Part shown: piece by piece, positions 40,311-49,876 of the stretch
Numbering within the stretch: the stretch's first letter is position 1
Layout: the number at the start of each line of letters is the position of its first letter
Assembly (NCBI RefSeq): GCF_010365305.1
Contig: NZ_CP048279.1
Coordinates: 1,240,001 to 1,304,000, forward strand
DNA length: 64,000 nucleotides
Reading direction: 5' to 3'
From: Staphylococcus sp. MI 10-1553
Lineage (GTDB): Bacteria > Bacillota > Bacilli > Staphylococcales > Staphylococcaceae
Notes under the pieces: model-generated
Database searches by the model: none
What the model saw: only the letters and a program-made list of their open reading frames with translations
What the model was told of the DNA's origin: nothing
Position numbers and translations under genes: made by a program

Positions 40311-40689
40311 AGAATCACCTTTTATAGACATAATTTTGTTGATAAGTATATATAATACATTTTTCGCGTTCAAGTATATTTTAAAATTTAATTTGTAATA
40401 ACATTTAAAATGCACGAACAAATACAAACGAAAGAAATTCAAAAATGAGCACATTCGTTCATATTTTTAAGAAGCGAAAGCAAATGAAAATCAATAAAAA
40501 AATTGCACAATATTTTTGATACGCATGCTAAAAGGGGTGTTTTTCACGTGATTTGAAATCTGCAAGAGAAATAAAAACTGGAATATGTCCTAATTTGCGT
40601 TTTAAGGTACCTACAATTTTATTAAATCGGTCTTTTTAAACCTTGGATTTAGCCAACTAGAAATGAATACGAAGAAGATTAATGAATGA
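40311..40689 (+). other. Gene-free stretch
   Basis: AT-rich, with no frame, hairpin or repeat that I can support. It separates the integrase remnant from an ABC-F fragment. Confidence 0.4.
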
Positions 40690-40923
40690 AGTGGAGGAGA
40701 AGCGACTAAACTTAGTATTGCCAGATTGTTATTAGAACCTTCCAATGTATTAATTTTAGATGAACCTACTAATTTCTTGGATATTTTCACGATAGAAGCG
40801 CTTGAAAACCTTTTAATCAGCTACAAGGGCACAGTCATCTTTACAACACATGACCAAGCCTTTGTCGACAAAGTAGCCACACAAGTTTGGGAGATTAAAA
40901 ATGGTCGCCTACATAGAAAATAA
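40690..40923 (+). pseudogene. ABC-F family ATPase, C-terminal fragment
   Basis: In one frame: SGGEATKLSIARLLLEPS (ABC signature), VLILDEPTNFLD (Walker B), TVIFTTHDQAFV (switch His) and a normal C-terminus VWEIKNGRLHRK. Only the last ~75 residues of a ~500-residue ABC-F protein remain. Full-length relatives protect ribosomes from antibiotics; this fragment cannot. Confidence 0.75.
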
Positions 40924-41046
40924 GTTCTAGTCTCAGCAGAAAATCACTTATTCTCATCACCATGCTTTGAAGTTTTAGATGATGGTAGCGTCATAAGTGA
41001 TTTTTTAATGAGTACATTAGAAGAATAAGAAATAGGAAAATAAAAT

Positions 41047-41086
41047 ATACCCCATAAAGTGAGTAATAGTCTCATTTTGGGGGTAT
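41047..41086 (-). terminator. Bidirectional terminator-like hairpin downstream of the leukotoxin genes
   Basis: ATACCCC..AA.TGAG pairs with CTCA..TT.GGGGTAT. It lies downstream of lukF-I, whose transcript it may end; 41087-41198 holds no gene. Confidence 0.5.
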
Positions 41087-41198
41087 ATTCCAATGCGTTA
41101 CTTTCAATAATGATTTGATGTTTTAACTCATTAAAAATAAGCTATGGAAGAAAGATTTATTTCTAAAAAGTATAGATTATTGATAAATCTAATGCACG

Positions 41199-42176
41199 TT
41201 ATGCAGGATTTTTCTCATGCGTTTTTGTGTCGATCAGATTGACTGTATGTGCTTTCCAGTCAACTTCATAAATCGAAGTGAATATAGCATTTCTTTGATT
41301 TTTATAGTTCTGACCTGTCCAATGAAAGCCATTCCAGTAATCTGTATAATTATCTAATTCTCTTTGATAAATGATTGTGATTTTTGATTTTTTAGCATCA
41401 CTAGGTTTATGTGACAATACACTTAAAAATTCAGGATTAAAATTACCTCTTGCTAAAATTGGCATTTGATATGTTGGTAAGAAGTTTTGACCCGCGTTTA
41501 ATTTACTTTGTCTGCCACCTAAAAATAATTCATTGCCGTAAATTTCATGGTAGCTATCTCGACCATATGGGCCCCAACCGCTGTTCATTATTTTATTTGC
41601 TTCAACATCCCAACCAATTGTTTTGTTATCAGTGTGTTTATTGATAGTTGTTCTATAACTTTCTTGTTTATAATTAATTGTTTCTGAAAATGACTCATTT
41701 CCATTTAACCCACCTGCTAAGCCTTTCGAGATACCAATATCTCCTCCAAAAGAGTAGCCTAGTGTATTTTGAACTTGAAACTCCTCATTTTGATTTTTAG
41801 GTGCATAGTCAACAACATTGACACCTTTTGCATCTGTATTGATTAAGATTGTATATTTAGCGCCCCAATAAAAATTTGAAAAGTTATAATCGTTGGGGTT
41901 AGGAGCTTGATAGCCTGAGTTAATATTACCTGCAGCTTTTAGGACGAGAGTATCCTTATCATAGTTTTTATCTTCAATAAAATTAAAAGTTAAAAGTTGA
42001 GAAATATTTAATTTATCAGAATCTGAAGTCGCAGTTGTCTTATACAAAGTGATTTTGTCGTCTACTTTTTCCTTAGATACAGGCGTAATTTGATTAGCAG
42101 CATAAGCAGAATTAGAAAATAACATAAATGCCACAGATGTTGCTGTAACGACTTTTATCAATTTGTCCATTTTCAT
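41199..42176 (-). CDS. lukF-I: Leukotoxin F component (LukF-I type)
   Basis: 325 residues with a Sec signal peptide ([20 protein letters not shown], cut near SAYAA). Beta-barrel pore-forming leukocidin: [11 protein letters not shown], the glycine-rich stem region [30 protein letters not shown] and the rim segment [15 protein letters not shown] are all present. F components join the S component to form octameric pores in leukocytes. Translation starts two bases after the lukS stop. Matches the S. intermedius-group Luk-I pair rather than S. aureus PVL, judged from overall sequence. Confidence 0.9.
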   Translation of the reverse strand: MKMDKLIKVVTATSVAFMLFSNSAYAANQITPVSKEKVDDKITLYKTTATSDSDKLNISQLLTFNFIEDKNYDKDTLVLKAAGNINSGYQAPNPNDYNFSNFYWGAKYTILINTDAKGVNVVDYAPKNQNEEFQVQNTLGYSFGGDIGISKGLAGGLNGNESFSETINYKQESYRTTINKHTDNKTIGWDVEANKIMNSGWGPYGRDSYHEIYGNELFLGGRQSKLNAGQNFLPTYQMPILARGNFNPEFLSVLSHKPSDAKKSKITIIYQRELDNYTDYWNGFHWTGQNYKNQRNAIFTSIYEVDWKAHTVNLIDTKTHEKNPA

Positions 42177-42177
42177 T

Positions 42178-43110
42178 TTAATTATGCCCCTTTACTTTAA
42201 TTTCGTGTGTTTTCCAATTCACTTCATATTTAATGACAAGGTTTCTATTCACCAATGCATTATGACGTCTTTCAGCGAATATGCCAGTTCGTGTGAAGAA
42301 AGTTGCGTAAGTAATGTCTAGGTTTCGACCATAAGCAATTTCGAATTCACTTGTGTCGCCTTTATCTTTTTCATGAGAGACAGTTGCGATAAACGATGGA
42401 TTAAAACCACTATGAATTAATGGTGGTAAGTTATCGTCTGATACAAAAAAGTCTCTCGCATTAGGACCAATTGGACTTCTTACAAACAAGTGACTGTCGT
42501 ATGCAGATAATTGTCCATCTTCAGAATTAAATGCATTTGCTTTAACTTCCCATTTAATATTTTTTGAATTTTGTTGAACGACTTCACTAATATAATTTTG
42601 TTGATTATAGCTAATTTTTTTTGCATAGTTAAATGCGCCTTTACCATTAATTGATGGTGCACTTTGGAAATTACCGCCAATCGTATAACCTAGTGTTTGA
42701 CTTACATCTATGGTCTCAATTTTATTCTTTGGAAGATAATTAATTAATGAGACGTTCGGATCACTTGTTTTTAAAGCGATATTATATTGAAAAGGCCAAA
42801 GCAATCTTTTCGTAGCTTCATATCCTTTTCCTTTTACATCAGTGAAACTCGTTCTCGAATTGATAAACCCTTGCATTTTAATAATTAATGCATCTTTGTT
42901 ATATTTGGGGTCTTTAACAAAGTCGAATTGAATGTTTTGAGTCACACCCCATTTTTTACTACTCACATCCTCTGTTCTTTTAATGATTTGTGCTCCTTCG
43001 CCGATCTCTTCTATATTGCTTGCGGCTGTGGCTCCTTCACTGTAAGGGGTAATCAGTGGAAGAACTAAGCTTATAGATAGTGTTGCGGCTAATAATTTGT
43101 TTTTTACCAT
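42178..43110 (-). CDS. lukS-I: Leukotoxin S component (LukS-I type)
   Basis: Start [13 protein letters not shown] chosen from the ATG with AAAGTGG upstream; 310 residues, signal peptide cut near ATAAS. S-component features: [23 protein letters not shown], the rim motif [17 protein letters not shown] and [13 protein letters not shown] at the C-terminus. It binds the leukocyte receptor and recruits the F protein. First gene of the two-gene toxin operon; next to a broken integrase, as expected for phage-borne leukocidins. Confidence 0.9.
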   Translation of the reverse strand: MVKNKLLAATLSISLVLPLITPYSEGATAASNIEEIGEGAQIIKRTEDVSSKKWGVTQNIQFDFVKDPKYNKDALIIKMQGFINSRTSFTDVKGKGYEATKRLLWPFQYNIALKTSDPNVSLINYLPKNKIETIDVSQTLGYTIGGNFQSAPSINGKGAFNYAKKISYNQQNYISEVVQQNSKNIKWEVKANAFNSEDGQLSAYDSHLFVRSPIGPNARDFFVSDDNLPPLIHSGFNPSFIATVSHEKDKGDTSEFEIAYGRNLDITYATFFTRTGIFAERRHNALVNRNLVIKYEVNWKTHEIKVKGHN

Positions 43111-43609
43111 ATGAACCACTTTCTTTCTATTATGTACTTTTGATGCAATTTCATAATAATATATTTGTCTGAAATTTAAAATTAACTATTTATTAAAAGA
43201 ATAGTAAACAAAATATATGTAAAATAGACACATTTTATACAATTTGATGAAAACACGTTCGTTAAAGGAAAGCGAGGTTTTGAAGGTCTAAATCAACTAC
43301 GGTATTATCAATATATGCGGATAGCAAAATTTTGCTTAATGGTCAATTAATGAACTATAGTTTTTACTATTATCATAAATTTCGTTTTTGAAAATTGATA
43401 CATGATTTACGGAAATATTAATTATTTATTAACTCTACACATATTTAATATTGAGTTGCCACATTTTCTCAAATAGGAAGTTTGATGTTAACGATTTAAA
43501 CTTTCTTATCAGCAAAGAATATTTGAGGCAACCTTTCTTAAGTGAAAAATATAATACATTATATAACATGGAAGTAGAGGCAAAAGTATTTATGAAAAGG
43601 GACATCAAT
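43111..43609 (+). other. Upstream region of the leukotoxin operon
   Basis: No gene. It must hold the lukS promoter (minus strand), but no clear -35/-10 pair stands out in the AT-rich DNA. This is probably also where the accessory DNA ends and the conserved chromosome starts. Confidence 0.4.
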
Positions 43610-44158
43610 ATGGTAAAAACAGTTTATTTTGTAAGACATGCGACGAGGGATCATACGGTGAAGTCAGATACGGCGCCACTATCAGAAATAGGGAGACGAG
43701 AAGCGGAAAGACTTGTGGATTGGTTTGAAGGGAAGTGCATCGATGCCATTTACTCGAGTCCGTATGCGCGTACGATTGAAACTGTAGTACCGCTTGCAAG
43801 TGTTGCTAACTTAGATATTCAAATAGTAGAAGGTTTGAGAGAACGCGTCATCGGTGAATGGGTGGATGATTTTTATACATATGCTGCCAAACAATGGATG
43901 AATTTTGATTATCGATTACATGGTGGGGAGTCGTTGAAACATGTACAGCAACACATCGTACCGAGTTTTCAAGACATTTTGTCACAAGAGACAGGTGAGA
44001 CAATTGTGATCAGTGGTCATGGTACGTCACTCGCTGTGCTCTTTCATTCATTGACGGATGGGGCATTTGCTTATGAACAGTTCAAACAGATGACAATGCC
44101 TGATGTTTATACTTATAAGGTTGATAAGAAAGCTTTAAAACGTGCATATTTGAACTAA
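43610..44158 (+). CDS. Histidine phosphatase (phosphoglycerate mutase-like)
   Basis: Start MVKTVYFVRHA after AAAAGGGACATCAAT; upstream in-frame codons lack conservation-like features. The RHAT box near residue 8 holds the phosphohistidine; the second catalytic His is in VISGHGTSLAVL; E in EGLRERVIGEW. 182 residues, normal for small members. Acts on phosphorylated metabolites; exact substrate unknown. Confidence 0.8.
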   Translation: MVKTVYFVRHATRDHTVKSDTAPLSEIGRREAERLVDWFEGKCIDAIYSSPYARTIETVVPLASVANLDIQIVEGLRERVIGEWVDDFYTYAAKQWMNFDYRLHGGESLKHVQQHIVPSFQDILSQETGETIVISGHGTSLAVLFHSLTDGAFAYEQFKQMTMPDVYTYKVDKKALKRAYLN

Positions 44159-44193
44159 TGTATGCTTAAAATTGAATATTTTTATACGCGAAC

Positions 44194-44242
44194 AGTCCAG
44201 TGATGTACATGTTTTTTGTGCATATATTGGACTTTTTCTTTT
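44194..44242 (+). terminator. Terminator between the phosphatase gene and the ula operon
   Basis: AGTCCA..TG..ACATG pairs with CAT..ATTGGACT, followed by T5CT4. Confidence 0.75.
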
Positions 44243-44268
44243 ATAACAATAGGCATAAACTGAGAACA

Positions 44269-44282
44269 AGTAAGCGTTTACA
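44269..44282 (+). promoter_or_regulatory. cre site (CcpA) of the ula operon
   Basis: On the minus strand TGTAAACGCTTACT matches the catabolite-response consensus TGNAANCGNWNNCA at 13 of 14 positions. It lies 18 bases before ulaG, where CcpA would repress the operon when glucose is present. Confidence 0.7.
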
Positions 44283-44299
44283 TATTTTGAAAGGAGTGC

Positions 44300-45370
44300 A
44301 TGACTTTGAATCATATTAATGAAGTAACGAAGGAAAAGTGGATTTTGAGTACTTTTCCGGAATGGGGCACTTGGCTCAACGAAGAAATAGAAAACGAGGT
44401 TGTGGAAGAAAATACTTTTGCAATGTGGTGGTTAGGTTGTACGGGAATTTGGTTGAAATCTCACGAGAACACGAATATTTTGTGCGATATGTGGTGCGGA
44501 ACAGGTAAGCGTACACAAAAAGTTGGGAAAATGAAAAAAGGTCATCAGATGCAACGAATGAGTGGTTGTCAAAATCTACAACCGAATTTACGTGCGCAAC
44601 CTTTTGTCATTGATCCGTTTGAGATTAAAAATGTGGATGCTTTAGTGGTGACGCATATTCATTCAGATCATTTGGACATCAATACAGCGGCTGCAGTGAT
44701 GCAAAATACTCATGAAGATGTACCATTTATTGGTCCTCAAGAAGTGGTCAACACATGGAAAAAATGGGGTGTGCCTGAAGAGCGATGTATCGTCGTTAAG
44801 CCGGGTGATTCCGTACAAGTGAAAAGCATTGAAATTCAAGTGTTAGAAGCGTTTGACCGTACCGCACTTGTAACAGCCGATCCTTCTGTAACATTGAAAG
44901 GTAAGTTACCTGTTGATATGGACGAAATTGCGGTGAACTACTTATTCAAAACGTCTGGCGGCTCACTGTACCATGCGGGTGATTCACATTATTCGAATAC
45001 GTTTGCGAAACACGGTAATGCACACGATGTCAACGTAGTCATTGGTGCATTTGGTGAAAATCCAAGAGGTATTACGGATAAAGTAACGTCTGTCGATATG
45101 CTTAGAATGGCGGAAAGTTTAAAAGCGGATGTTGTCATTCCAGTGCATCATGACATTTGGACGAATTTCCAAGCCGATCCTAAAGAGTTGTTATTACTAT
45201 GGGAGTTTAAACGTAAAGTATTAAAGTATCAATTTAAGCCTTACATTTGGCAAGTTGGTGGTAAATTTGTATTCCCGAAAGATAAAGATGATTTAGAGTA
45301 CCATTATCCACGTGGTTTTGATGATGTATTCTCTACAGATACCGATTTACCATTCCCATCATTTTTATAA
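44300..45370 (+). CDS. ulaG: L-ascorbate-6-phosphate lactonase
   Basis: A 356-residue metallo-beta-lactamase-fold enzyme; the HIHSDH metal-binding motif is at residues 119-124, and [10 protein letters not shown] near the N-terminus, AGDSHYS and PVHHDIW are UlaG hallmarks. It opens the ring of ascorbate-6-phosphate made by the PTS. AAGGAG is only 3 bases from the ATG, so the TTG at 44306 may be the true start. First gene of the ula operon. Confidence 0.85.
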   Translation: MTLNHINEVTKEKWILSTFPEWGTWLNEEIENEVVEENTFAMWWLGCTGIWLKSHENTNILCDMWCGTGKRTQKVGKMKKGHQMQRMSGCQNLQPNLRAQPFVIDPFEIKNVDALVVTHIHSDHLDINTAAAVMQNTHEDVPFIGPQEVVNTWKKWGVPEERCIVVKPGDSVQVKSIEIQVLEAFDRTALVTADPSVTLKGKLPVDMDEIAVNYLFKTSGGSLYHAGDSHYSNTFAKHGNAHDVNVVIGAFGENPRGITDKVTSVDMLRMAESLKADVVIPVHHDIWTNFQADPKELLLLWEFKRKVLKYQFKPYIWQVGGKFVFPKDKDDLEYHYPRGFDDVFSTDTDLPFPSFL

Positions 45371-45397
45371 GCCATATGCATGATAGGAGGGAATCAC

Positions 45398-46825
45398 ATG
45401 CAAATATTTATGAATGGGTTTACGTGGTTTAGTAACAATATTTTATCTAAACCGGAATTTTTCATAGGCATTATTGTATTTATTGGTTACGCATTATTGA
45501 AAAAGAAACTTTATGAATGTTTTGCGGGCTTTATTAAGGCAACAGTGGGTTACATGATTTTAACGGTAGGTGCAGGGGGATTAGTTGCGACTTTCCGACC
45601 GATTCTTGCAGGTTTAGGGGAACGCTTTGGTTTGAAAGCGGCAGTTATTGACCCTTACTTTGGCTTAAATGCAGTTGATGGTGCGTTGAAGTCAATTGGC
45701 TTAACGACGTCATACACGATGTTAGCGCTATTGGTTGGCTTTTTACTCAATATCGTTGTCGTGTTATTACGTAAATTTACTAAAATTAGAACGCTATTTA
45801 TTACAGGGCACGTCATGGTACAACAAGCTTCGACGGTAACTTGGATTATTTTCTTAGCATTTCCAGAGTATCGCAACTTTGTCGGTGCGATTTTAGTCGG
45901 TATTATCGTAGGGCTATATTGGGCTGTAGGTTCAAACTTAACTGTTGGTCCGACACAACGTTTAACGAATCATTCAGGGTTTGCGATTGGTCATCAACAA
46001 ATGTTTGCGATTTGGCTCGTTGATAAAATTGCGCCTAAAATCGGTAATAAAGAGAAGAACTTGGATAATATTAAACTGCCAAAGTGGTTGTCTATTTTCC
46101 ATGACAATATCGTTGCTACAGGGACACTGATGTTACTTTTCTTTGGTACGATTTTAGTCATTTTAGGTGAAGACTTCTTGCGTCATTTAGATCCTAAAAA
46201 GTTCCCAGAGACTTTATCTTTTATGACTTATGTCGTTTCAAGTTCGTTATCGTTTGCAGTATATCTTGCAATTTTAATGATGGGTGTGCGGATGTTCGTT
46301 GCCGAGTTAACACAGTCTTTTCAAGGTATTTCAAACAAAATCCTGCCTGGTTCACTCCCGGCAGTTGACTGTGCAGCGTCCTATAACTTTACACCTCAAA
46401 ATGCGATTTTATTTGGTTTTATTTTCGGCTCTATCGGACAATTTTTAACGATTCTCGGTTTACTTGTGTTCCATTCACCAGTGTTAATTATTACCGGATT
46501 CGTACCTGTGTTCTTTGACAATGCCACAATAGCAGTGTTTGCGAATAAAGTCGGTGGCACACGAGCTGCCATGATTTGTTCGTTTATTTCTGGTGTTTGT
46601 CAAGTCGCGATAGGTGCCATTGCAGTTGTCATTTTTCAACTGTACAAATTTGGAGGATGGCATGGCAATATCGACTTTGAATTAATTTGGCCAGGTTTTG
46701 GTGCGTTGATGCAACATTTTGGTTTGGTTGGTTATGTGGCGATTGTCATTATTTTATTAATCATTCCACAGTTACAATATCGTCGTGCTAAAGATAAAGC
46801 AGCTTATGATACAGGGTTCGAATAA
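45398..46825 (+). CDS. ulaA: PTS ascorbate transporter, EIIC
   Basis: Start MQIFMNGFTW after TAGGAGGGAATCAC; 475 residues with about 10-11 membrane segments. UlaA-family features include GYMILTVGAGGLV, VGPTQRLTNHSGFAIGHQQMF and FFDNATIAVFANKVGG. It moves L-ascorbate across the membrane while EIIB phosphorylates it. Between ulaG and ulaB. Confidence 0.9.
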   Translation: MQIFMNGFTWFSNNILSKPEFFIGIIVFIGYALLKKKLYECFAGFIKATVGYMILTVGAGGLVATFRPILAGLGERFGLKAAVIDPYFGLNAVDGALKSIGLTTSYTMLALLVGFLLNIVVVLLRKFTKIRTLFITGHVMVQQASTVTWIIFLAFPEYRNFVGAILVGIIVGLYWAVGSNLTVGPTQRLTNHSGFAIGHQQMFAIWLVDKIAPKIGNKEKNLDNIKLPKWLSIFHDNIVATGTLMLLFFGTILVILGEDFLRHLDPKKFPETLSFMTYVVSSSLSFAVYLAILMMGVRMFVAELTQSFQGISNKILPGSLPAVDCAASYNFTPQNAILFGFIFGSIGQFLTILGLLVFHSPVLIITGFVPVFFDNATIAVFANKVGGTRAAMICSFISGVCQVAIGAIAVVIFQLYKFGGWHGNIDFELIWPGFGALMQHFGLVGYVAIVIILLIIPQLQYRRAKDKAAYDTGFE

Positions 46826-46848
46826 GATGAAGAAATGAGGGAAATATC

Positions 46849-47127
46849 ATGTTGAAAATTTTAGCAGCTTGCGGTAATGGTATGGGGAGTTCGATGGTCA
46901 TTAAGATGAAAATTGAAAAATGTTTACGCGAATTAAATGTCAATGACTTTGTTGTAGATTATTGCAGTGTAGGTGAAGCGAAATCACAAGCGAGTAGTTA
47001 TGATGTCGTTTTTGCGAGCAAACATTTGATTCACGAGTTAGAAGGGCGTACTTCTAGCAAATTGCTCGGTTTAGAAAATTTAATGGATGATGAAGAAATT
47101 AAAGAGAACTTAAAAACTGTCATTTAA
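46849..47127 (+). CDS. ulaB: PTS ascorbate transporter, EIIB
   Basis: 92 residues, the normal length. The phosphorylated cysteine is Cys8 in the loop AACGNGMGSS. Receives phosphate from UlaC and passes it to ascorbate at UlaA. Confidence 0.9.
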   Translation: MLKILAACGNGMGSSMVIKMKIEKCLRELNVNDFVVDYCSVGEAKSQASSYDVVFASKHLIHELEGRTSSKLLGLENLMDDEEIKENLKTVI

Positions 47128-47139
47128 AGGTGATGTGCG

Positions 47140-47607
47140 ATGTTATCGTTTAAAGAAAGCTTAATTACAGAAAAATCGATTTTGTTAAATCAACATGCGG
47201 ACTCATGGGAAGAAGCGGTGCGAATTGCGACGCGTCCATTAGTTGAAAGTGAAGCGGTGAAACCAGAATACGTTGATGCCATTATTAAAAGTACGCATCA
47301 TTATGGGCCATATTACTTATTAATGGAAGGGATGGCAATGCCACATGCGCGTCCTGAAGATGGTGTGAACAGAAATGCCTTTTCATTGGTAACATTTGAT
47401 ACGCCGATTCCATTTTCGGATGGCAAGCCTGCACAAGTGTTTGTCGTACTTGCGGCGACGTCTGCGGAAATTCATACAAGCATTGCGATACCTCAAATCG
47501 TTGCGGTTTTTGAAATTGAGAACATTATTGAAAAATTAACTTCGGCGACTTCAGTTGAGGATGTATTCGCCATTATTGATCAAGCTGACATGAGTCAATA
47601 TTTATAA
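47140..47607 (+). CDS. ulaC: PTS ascorbate transporter, EIIA (mannitol/fructose type)
   Basis: 155 residues. The active His69 lies in GMAMPHARPEDGV, typical of PTS EIIA type 2 domains. Starts 12 bases after ulaB and completes the ascorbate PTS with UlaA and UlaB. Confidence 0.9.
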   Translation: MLSFKESLITEKSILLNQHADSWEEAVRIATRPLVESEAVKPEYVDAIIKSTHHYGPYYLLMEGMAMPHARPEDGVNRNAFSLVTFDTPIPFSDGKPAQVFVVLAATSAEIHTSIAIPQIVAVFEIENIIEKLTSATSVEDVFAIIDQADMSQYL

Positions 47608-47623
47608 AATTGGAGGTCTAGCA

Positions 47624-48262
47624 ATGGGATTACCGTTATTACAAATTGCTTTAGATAATCAAAATATTCCAGATGCGATTACAACAATTCAACAACTTGG
47701 TGATGTCGTTGATATTGTAGAAGTGGGAACGATTTTATGTTTACAAGAAGGAAAAGCAGCTATTGAAGTGATGCGTGCGCTTTATCCTGATAAGTGCATA
47801 CTTGCCGATACGAAATGTGCAGATGCGGGTAAAACAGTCGCTCAAAACTGCAAAGATGCCGGTGCAAACTGGATGACGGTCATTTGTTCAGCAACACTAC
47901 CTACTATGGTGGCTGCACGCAAAGTGATGGATGACTTACAAGTTGAACTATATGGCGACTGGACATTTGAACAAGCACAACAATGGTTGGACAATGATAT
48001 TCAACAAGTCGTCTATCATCAAAGTCGAGATGCATTGTTAGCAGGCGGAACGTGGTCAGATGCAGACTTGGATAAAATTCGTCGACTGATTGAGATGGGC
48101 TTTAAAGTTTCTGTTACGGGTGGATTAGAACTTGATACGATTGAAAAATTTAAAGGCTTAGATGTGTATGCATTTATAGCGGGTCGCAGTTTAAGAGAAG
48201 CAGCTTCACCACATCAAGCGGCTTTAGATTTTAAAGCGGAAATTCAAAGGGTGTTTGGATAA
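47624..48262 (+). CDS. ulaD: 3-keto-L-gulonate-6-phosphate decarboxylase
   Basis: 212 residues after TTGGAGGTCTAGC. Orotidine-decarboxylase superfamily barrel with the D-x-K-x-x-D motif as Asp62, Lys64, Asp67 (ILADTKCADAG), the same numbering as the E. coli enzyme. Produces L-xylulose-5-phosphate. Last base overlaps the ulaE start. Confidence 0.9.
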   Translation: MGLPLLQIALDNQNIPDAITTIQQLGDVVDIVEVGTILCLQEGKAAIEVMRALYPDKCILADTKCADAGKTVAQNCKDAGANWMTVICSATLPTMVAARKVMDDLQVELYGDWTFEQAQQWLDNDIQQVVYHQSRDALLAGGTWSDADLDKIRRLIEMGFKVSVTGGLELDTIEKFKGLDVYAFIAGRSLREAASPHQAALDFKAEIQRVFG

Positions 48263-49125
48263 TGATTTATTTAGGCATTTATGAAAAAGCATTACCCAAT
48301 CAAGTCGACATTGAGGACCAATTAAAAATGGCTGAGGATTTAGGATTTCAATTTTTTGAGTTGTCTATTGATGAGACGGATCACCGGTTGGCACGTTTAG
48401 ACTGGGGACAAGATAAAATTAACAGCATTGTGAAGGCACAAATCGACACAGGTGTTGCCATTCAAAGTATGTGCTTAAGTGGTCACCGCCGTTTTCCGTT
48501 TGGTTCCGCTGATGCATCTAAGCGTGAAGAAGCGATGGTCATCATGAAAAAAGCTGTCCAACTTGCACATCAACTCGGCATTCGTGTGATTCAGTTAGCA
48601 GGCTATGATGTGTATTATGAGACGAAAACAGCAACTTCGAGACGTTTGTTTATCGAAGGTGTACGTGAAGCATTAAAAATAGCTGCAGAAAAGCAAATCA
48701 TACTGGCTATCGAAATTATGGACGATCCATTTATGTCGAGTTTAACGAAATATATGGGGATTAAAAACGAAATCCAACATCCGTTATTGAAAGTGTATCC
48801 AGATATCGGTAATTTGTCAGCGTGGCCCGAAAACGATGTGAAGAAAGAGTTAGCATTAGCGGCGCATGAAATTGTAGCGGTTCATTTGAAAGATACACGT
48901 GCGGTGACAGAAACTTTCGAAGGTCAGTTTAAAAATGTCCCTTTTGGAGAAGGTTGTGTTGATTTTGTGAATGCATTTCGTGAGTTAGAGGCAATTCAAT
49001 ATCATGGACCATTTTTAATTGAGATGTGGTCAGAAAATGCAGCCGATCCACTAGCAGAAATTCAAAAAGCTAAAAACTTTATTATGGAACAATTAAAAGA
49101 GAGTGGTGCATATCAACATGAATGA
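48262..49125 (+). CDS. ulaE: L-xylulose-5-phosphate 3-epimerase
   Basis: 287 residues; xylose-isomerase-like TIM barrel with metal ligands in ILAIEIMDDPFM, YPDIGNLSAWP, VHLKDT and PFLIEMWSE. Converts L-xylulose-5-P to L-ribulose-5-P. Overlaps ulaD and ulaF, so the three are translationally linked. Confidence 0.9.
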   Translation: MIYLGIYEKALPNQVDIEDQLKMAEDLGFQFFELSIDETDHRLARLDWGQDKINSIVKAQIDTGVAIQSMCLSGHRRFPFGSADASKREEAMVIMKKAVQLAHQLGIRVIQLAGYDVYYETKTATSRRLFIEGVREALKIAAEKQIILAIEIMDDPFMSSLTKYMGIKNEIQHPLLKVYPDIGNLSAWPENDVKKELALAAHEIVAVHLKDTRAVTETFEGQFKNVPFGEGCVDFVNAFRELEAIQYHGPFLIEMWSENAADPLAEIQKAKNFIMEQLKESGAYQHE

Positions 49126-49813
49126 TGCAATTATCAAACAACATGTTTATGAAGCGAATATGCAATTACCTAAAAATAATTTGGTAAAATTGACTTGGGG
49201 AAACGTCAGTGTGATTGACCGTGAAAAAGGTATCATCTGTATTAAACCAAGTGGTGTGCCGTATTCAAAAATGAGACCTGAAGATATGGTGATAACTGAT
49301 TTAGATGGGAAACCTTTTGATAATCAATTAAAGCCGTCATCAGATTTAGCGACACATGTCTACTTATACAATCATATGGACAATGTTCAAAGTATCGTCC
49401 ACACTCATTCGTTACATGCGGTGGCTTATGCACAAGCCGGGCGTGATATTCCGGCATATGGCACGACACACGCAGATACGTTTTATGGTCCGGTACCGTG
49501 TACGAGAAGTTTGACTAAAGAAGAAGTAGCGACGGATTATGAATTGAATACAGGCAAAGTCATCGTAGAAACATTTGAACAAAGACAAATTGATCCGGTA
49601 GCAATACCAGCAGTGATTGTGAATCAACATGGCCCATTTATTTTTGGCACATCTTTAAAGAAAGCAGTAGAACATACGATTATTTTAGAAGAAGTTGCTG
49701 AAATGGCAATGAAATCTGAAGTGTTAAAGCAAGATATGAATGAAATAGATGGGTTTCTATTAGACAAACATTATTTTAGAAAACATGGTGCCACTGCTTA
49801 TTACGGTCAATAA
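49118..49813 (+). CDS. ulaF: L-ribulose-5-phosphate 4-epimerase
   Basis: Start MNDAIIKQHV, overlapping the ulaE stop. 231 residues of the class II aldolase/AraD family: LTWGNVS, KPSGVPY, zinc His residues in VHTHSLHAVAYAQAG and GTTHADTF, and NQHGPF. Makes D-xylulose-5-P, linking ascorbate use to the pentose phosphate pathway. Confidence 0.9.
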   Translation: MNDAIIKQHVYEANMQLPKNNLVKLTWGNVSVIDREKGIICIKPSGVPYSKMRPEDMVITDLDGKPFDNQLKPSSDLATHVYLYNHMDNVQSIVHTHSLHAVAYAQAGRDIPAYGTTHADTFYGPVPCTRSLTKEEVATDYELNTGKVIVETFEQRQIDPVAIPAVIVNQHGPFIFGTSLKKAVEHTIILEEVAEMAMKSEVLKQDMNEIDGFLLDKHYFRKHGATAYYGQ

Positions 49814-49876
49814 AACAATTAAGACATTCCTTTTCACATATAAAGTCTGATGATATTGAAGGAAGTGTGATTTCTG

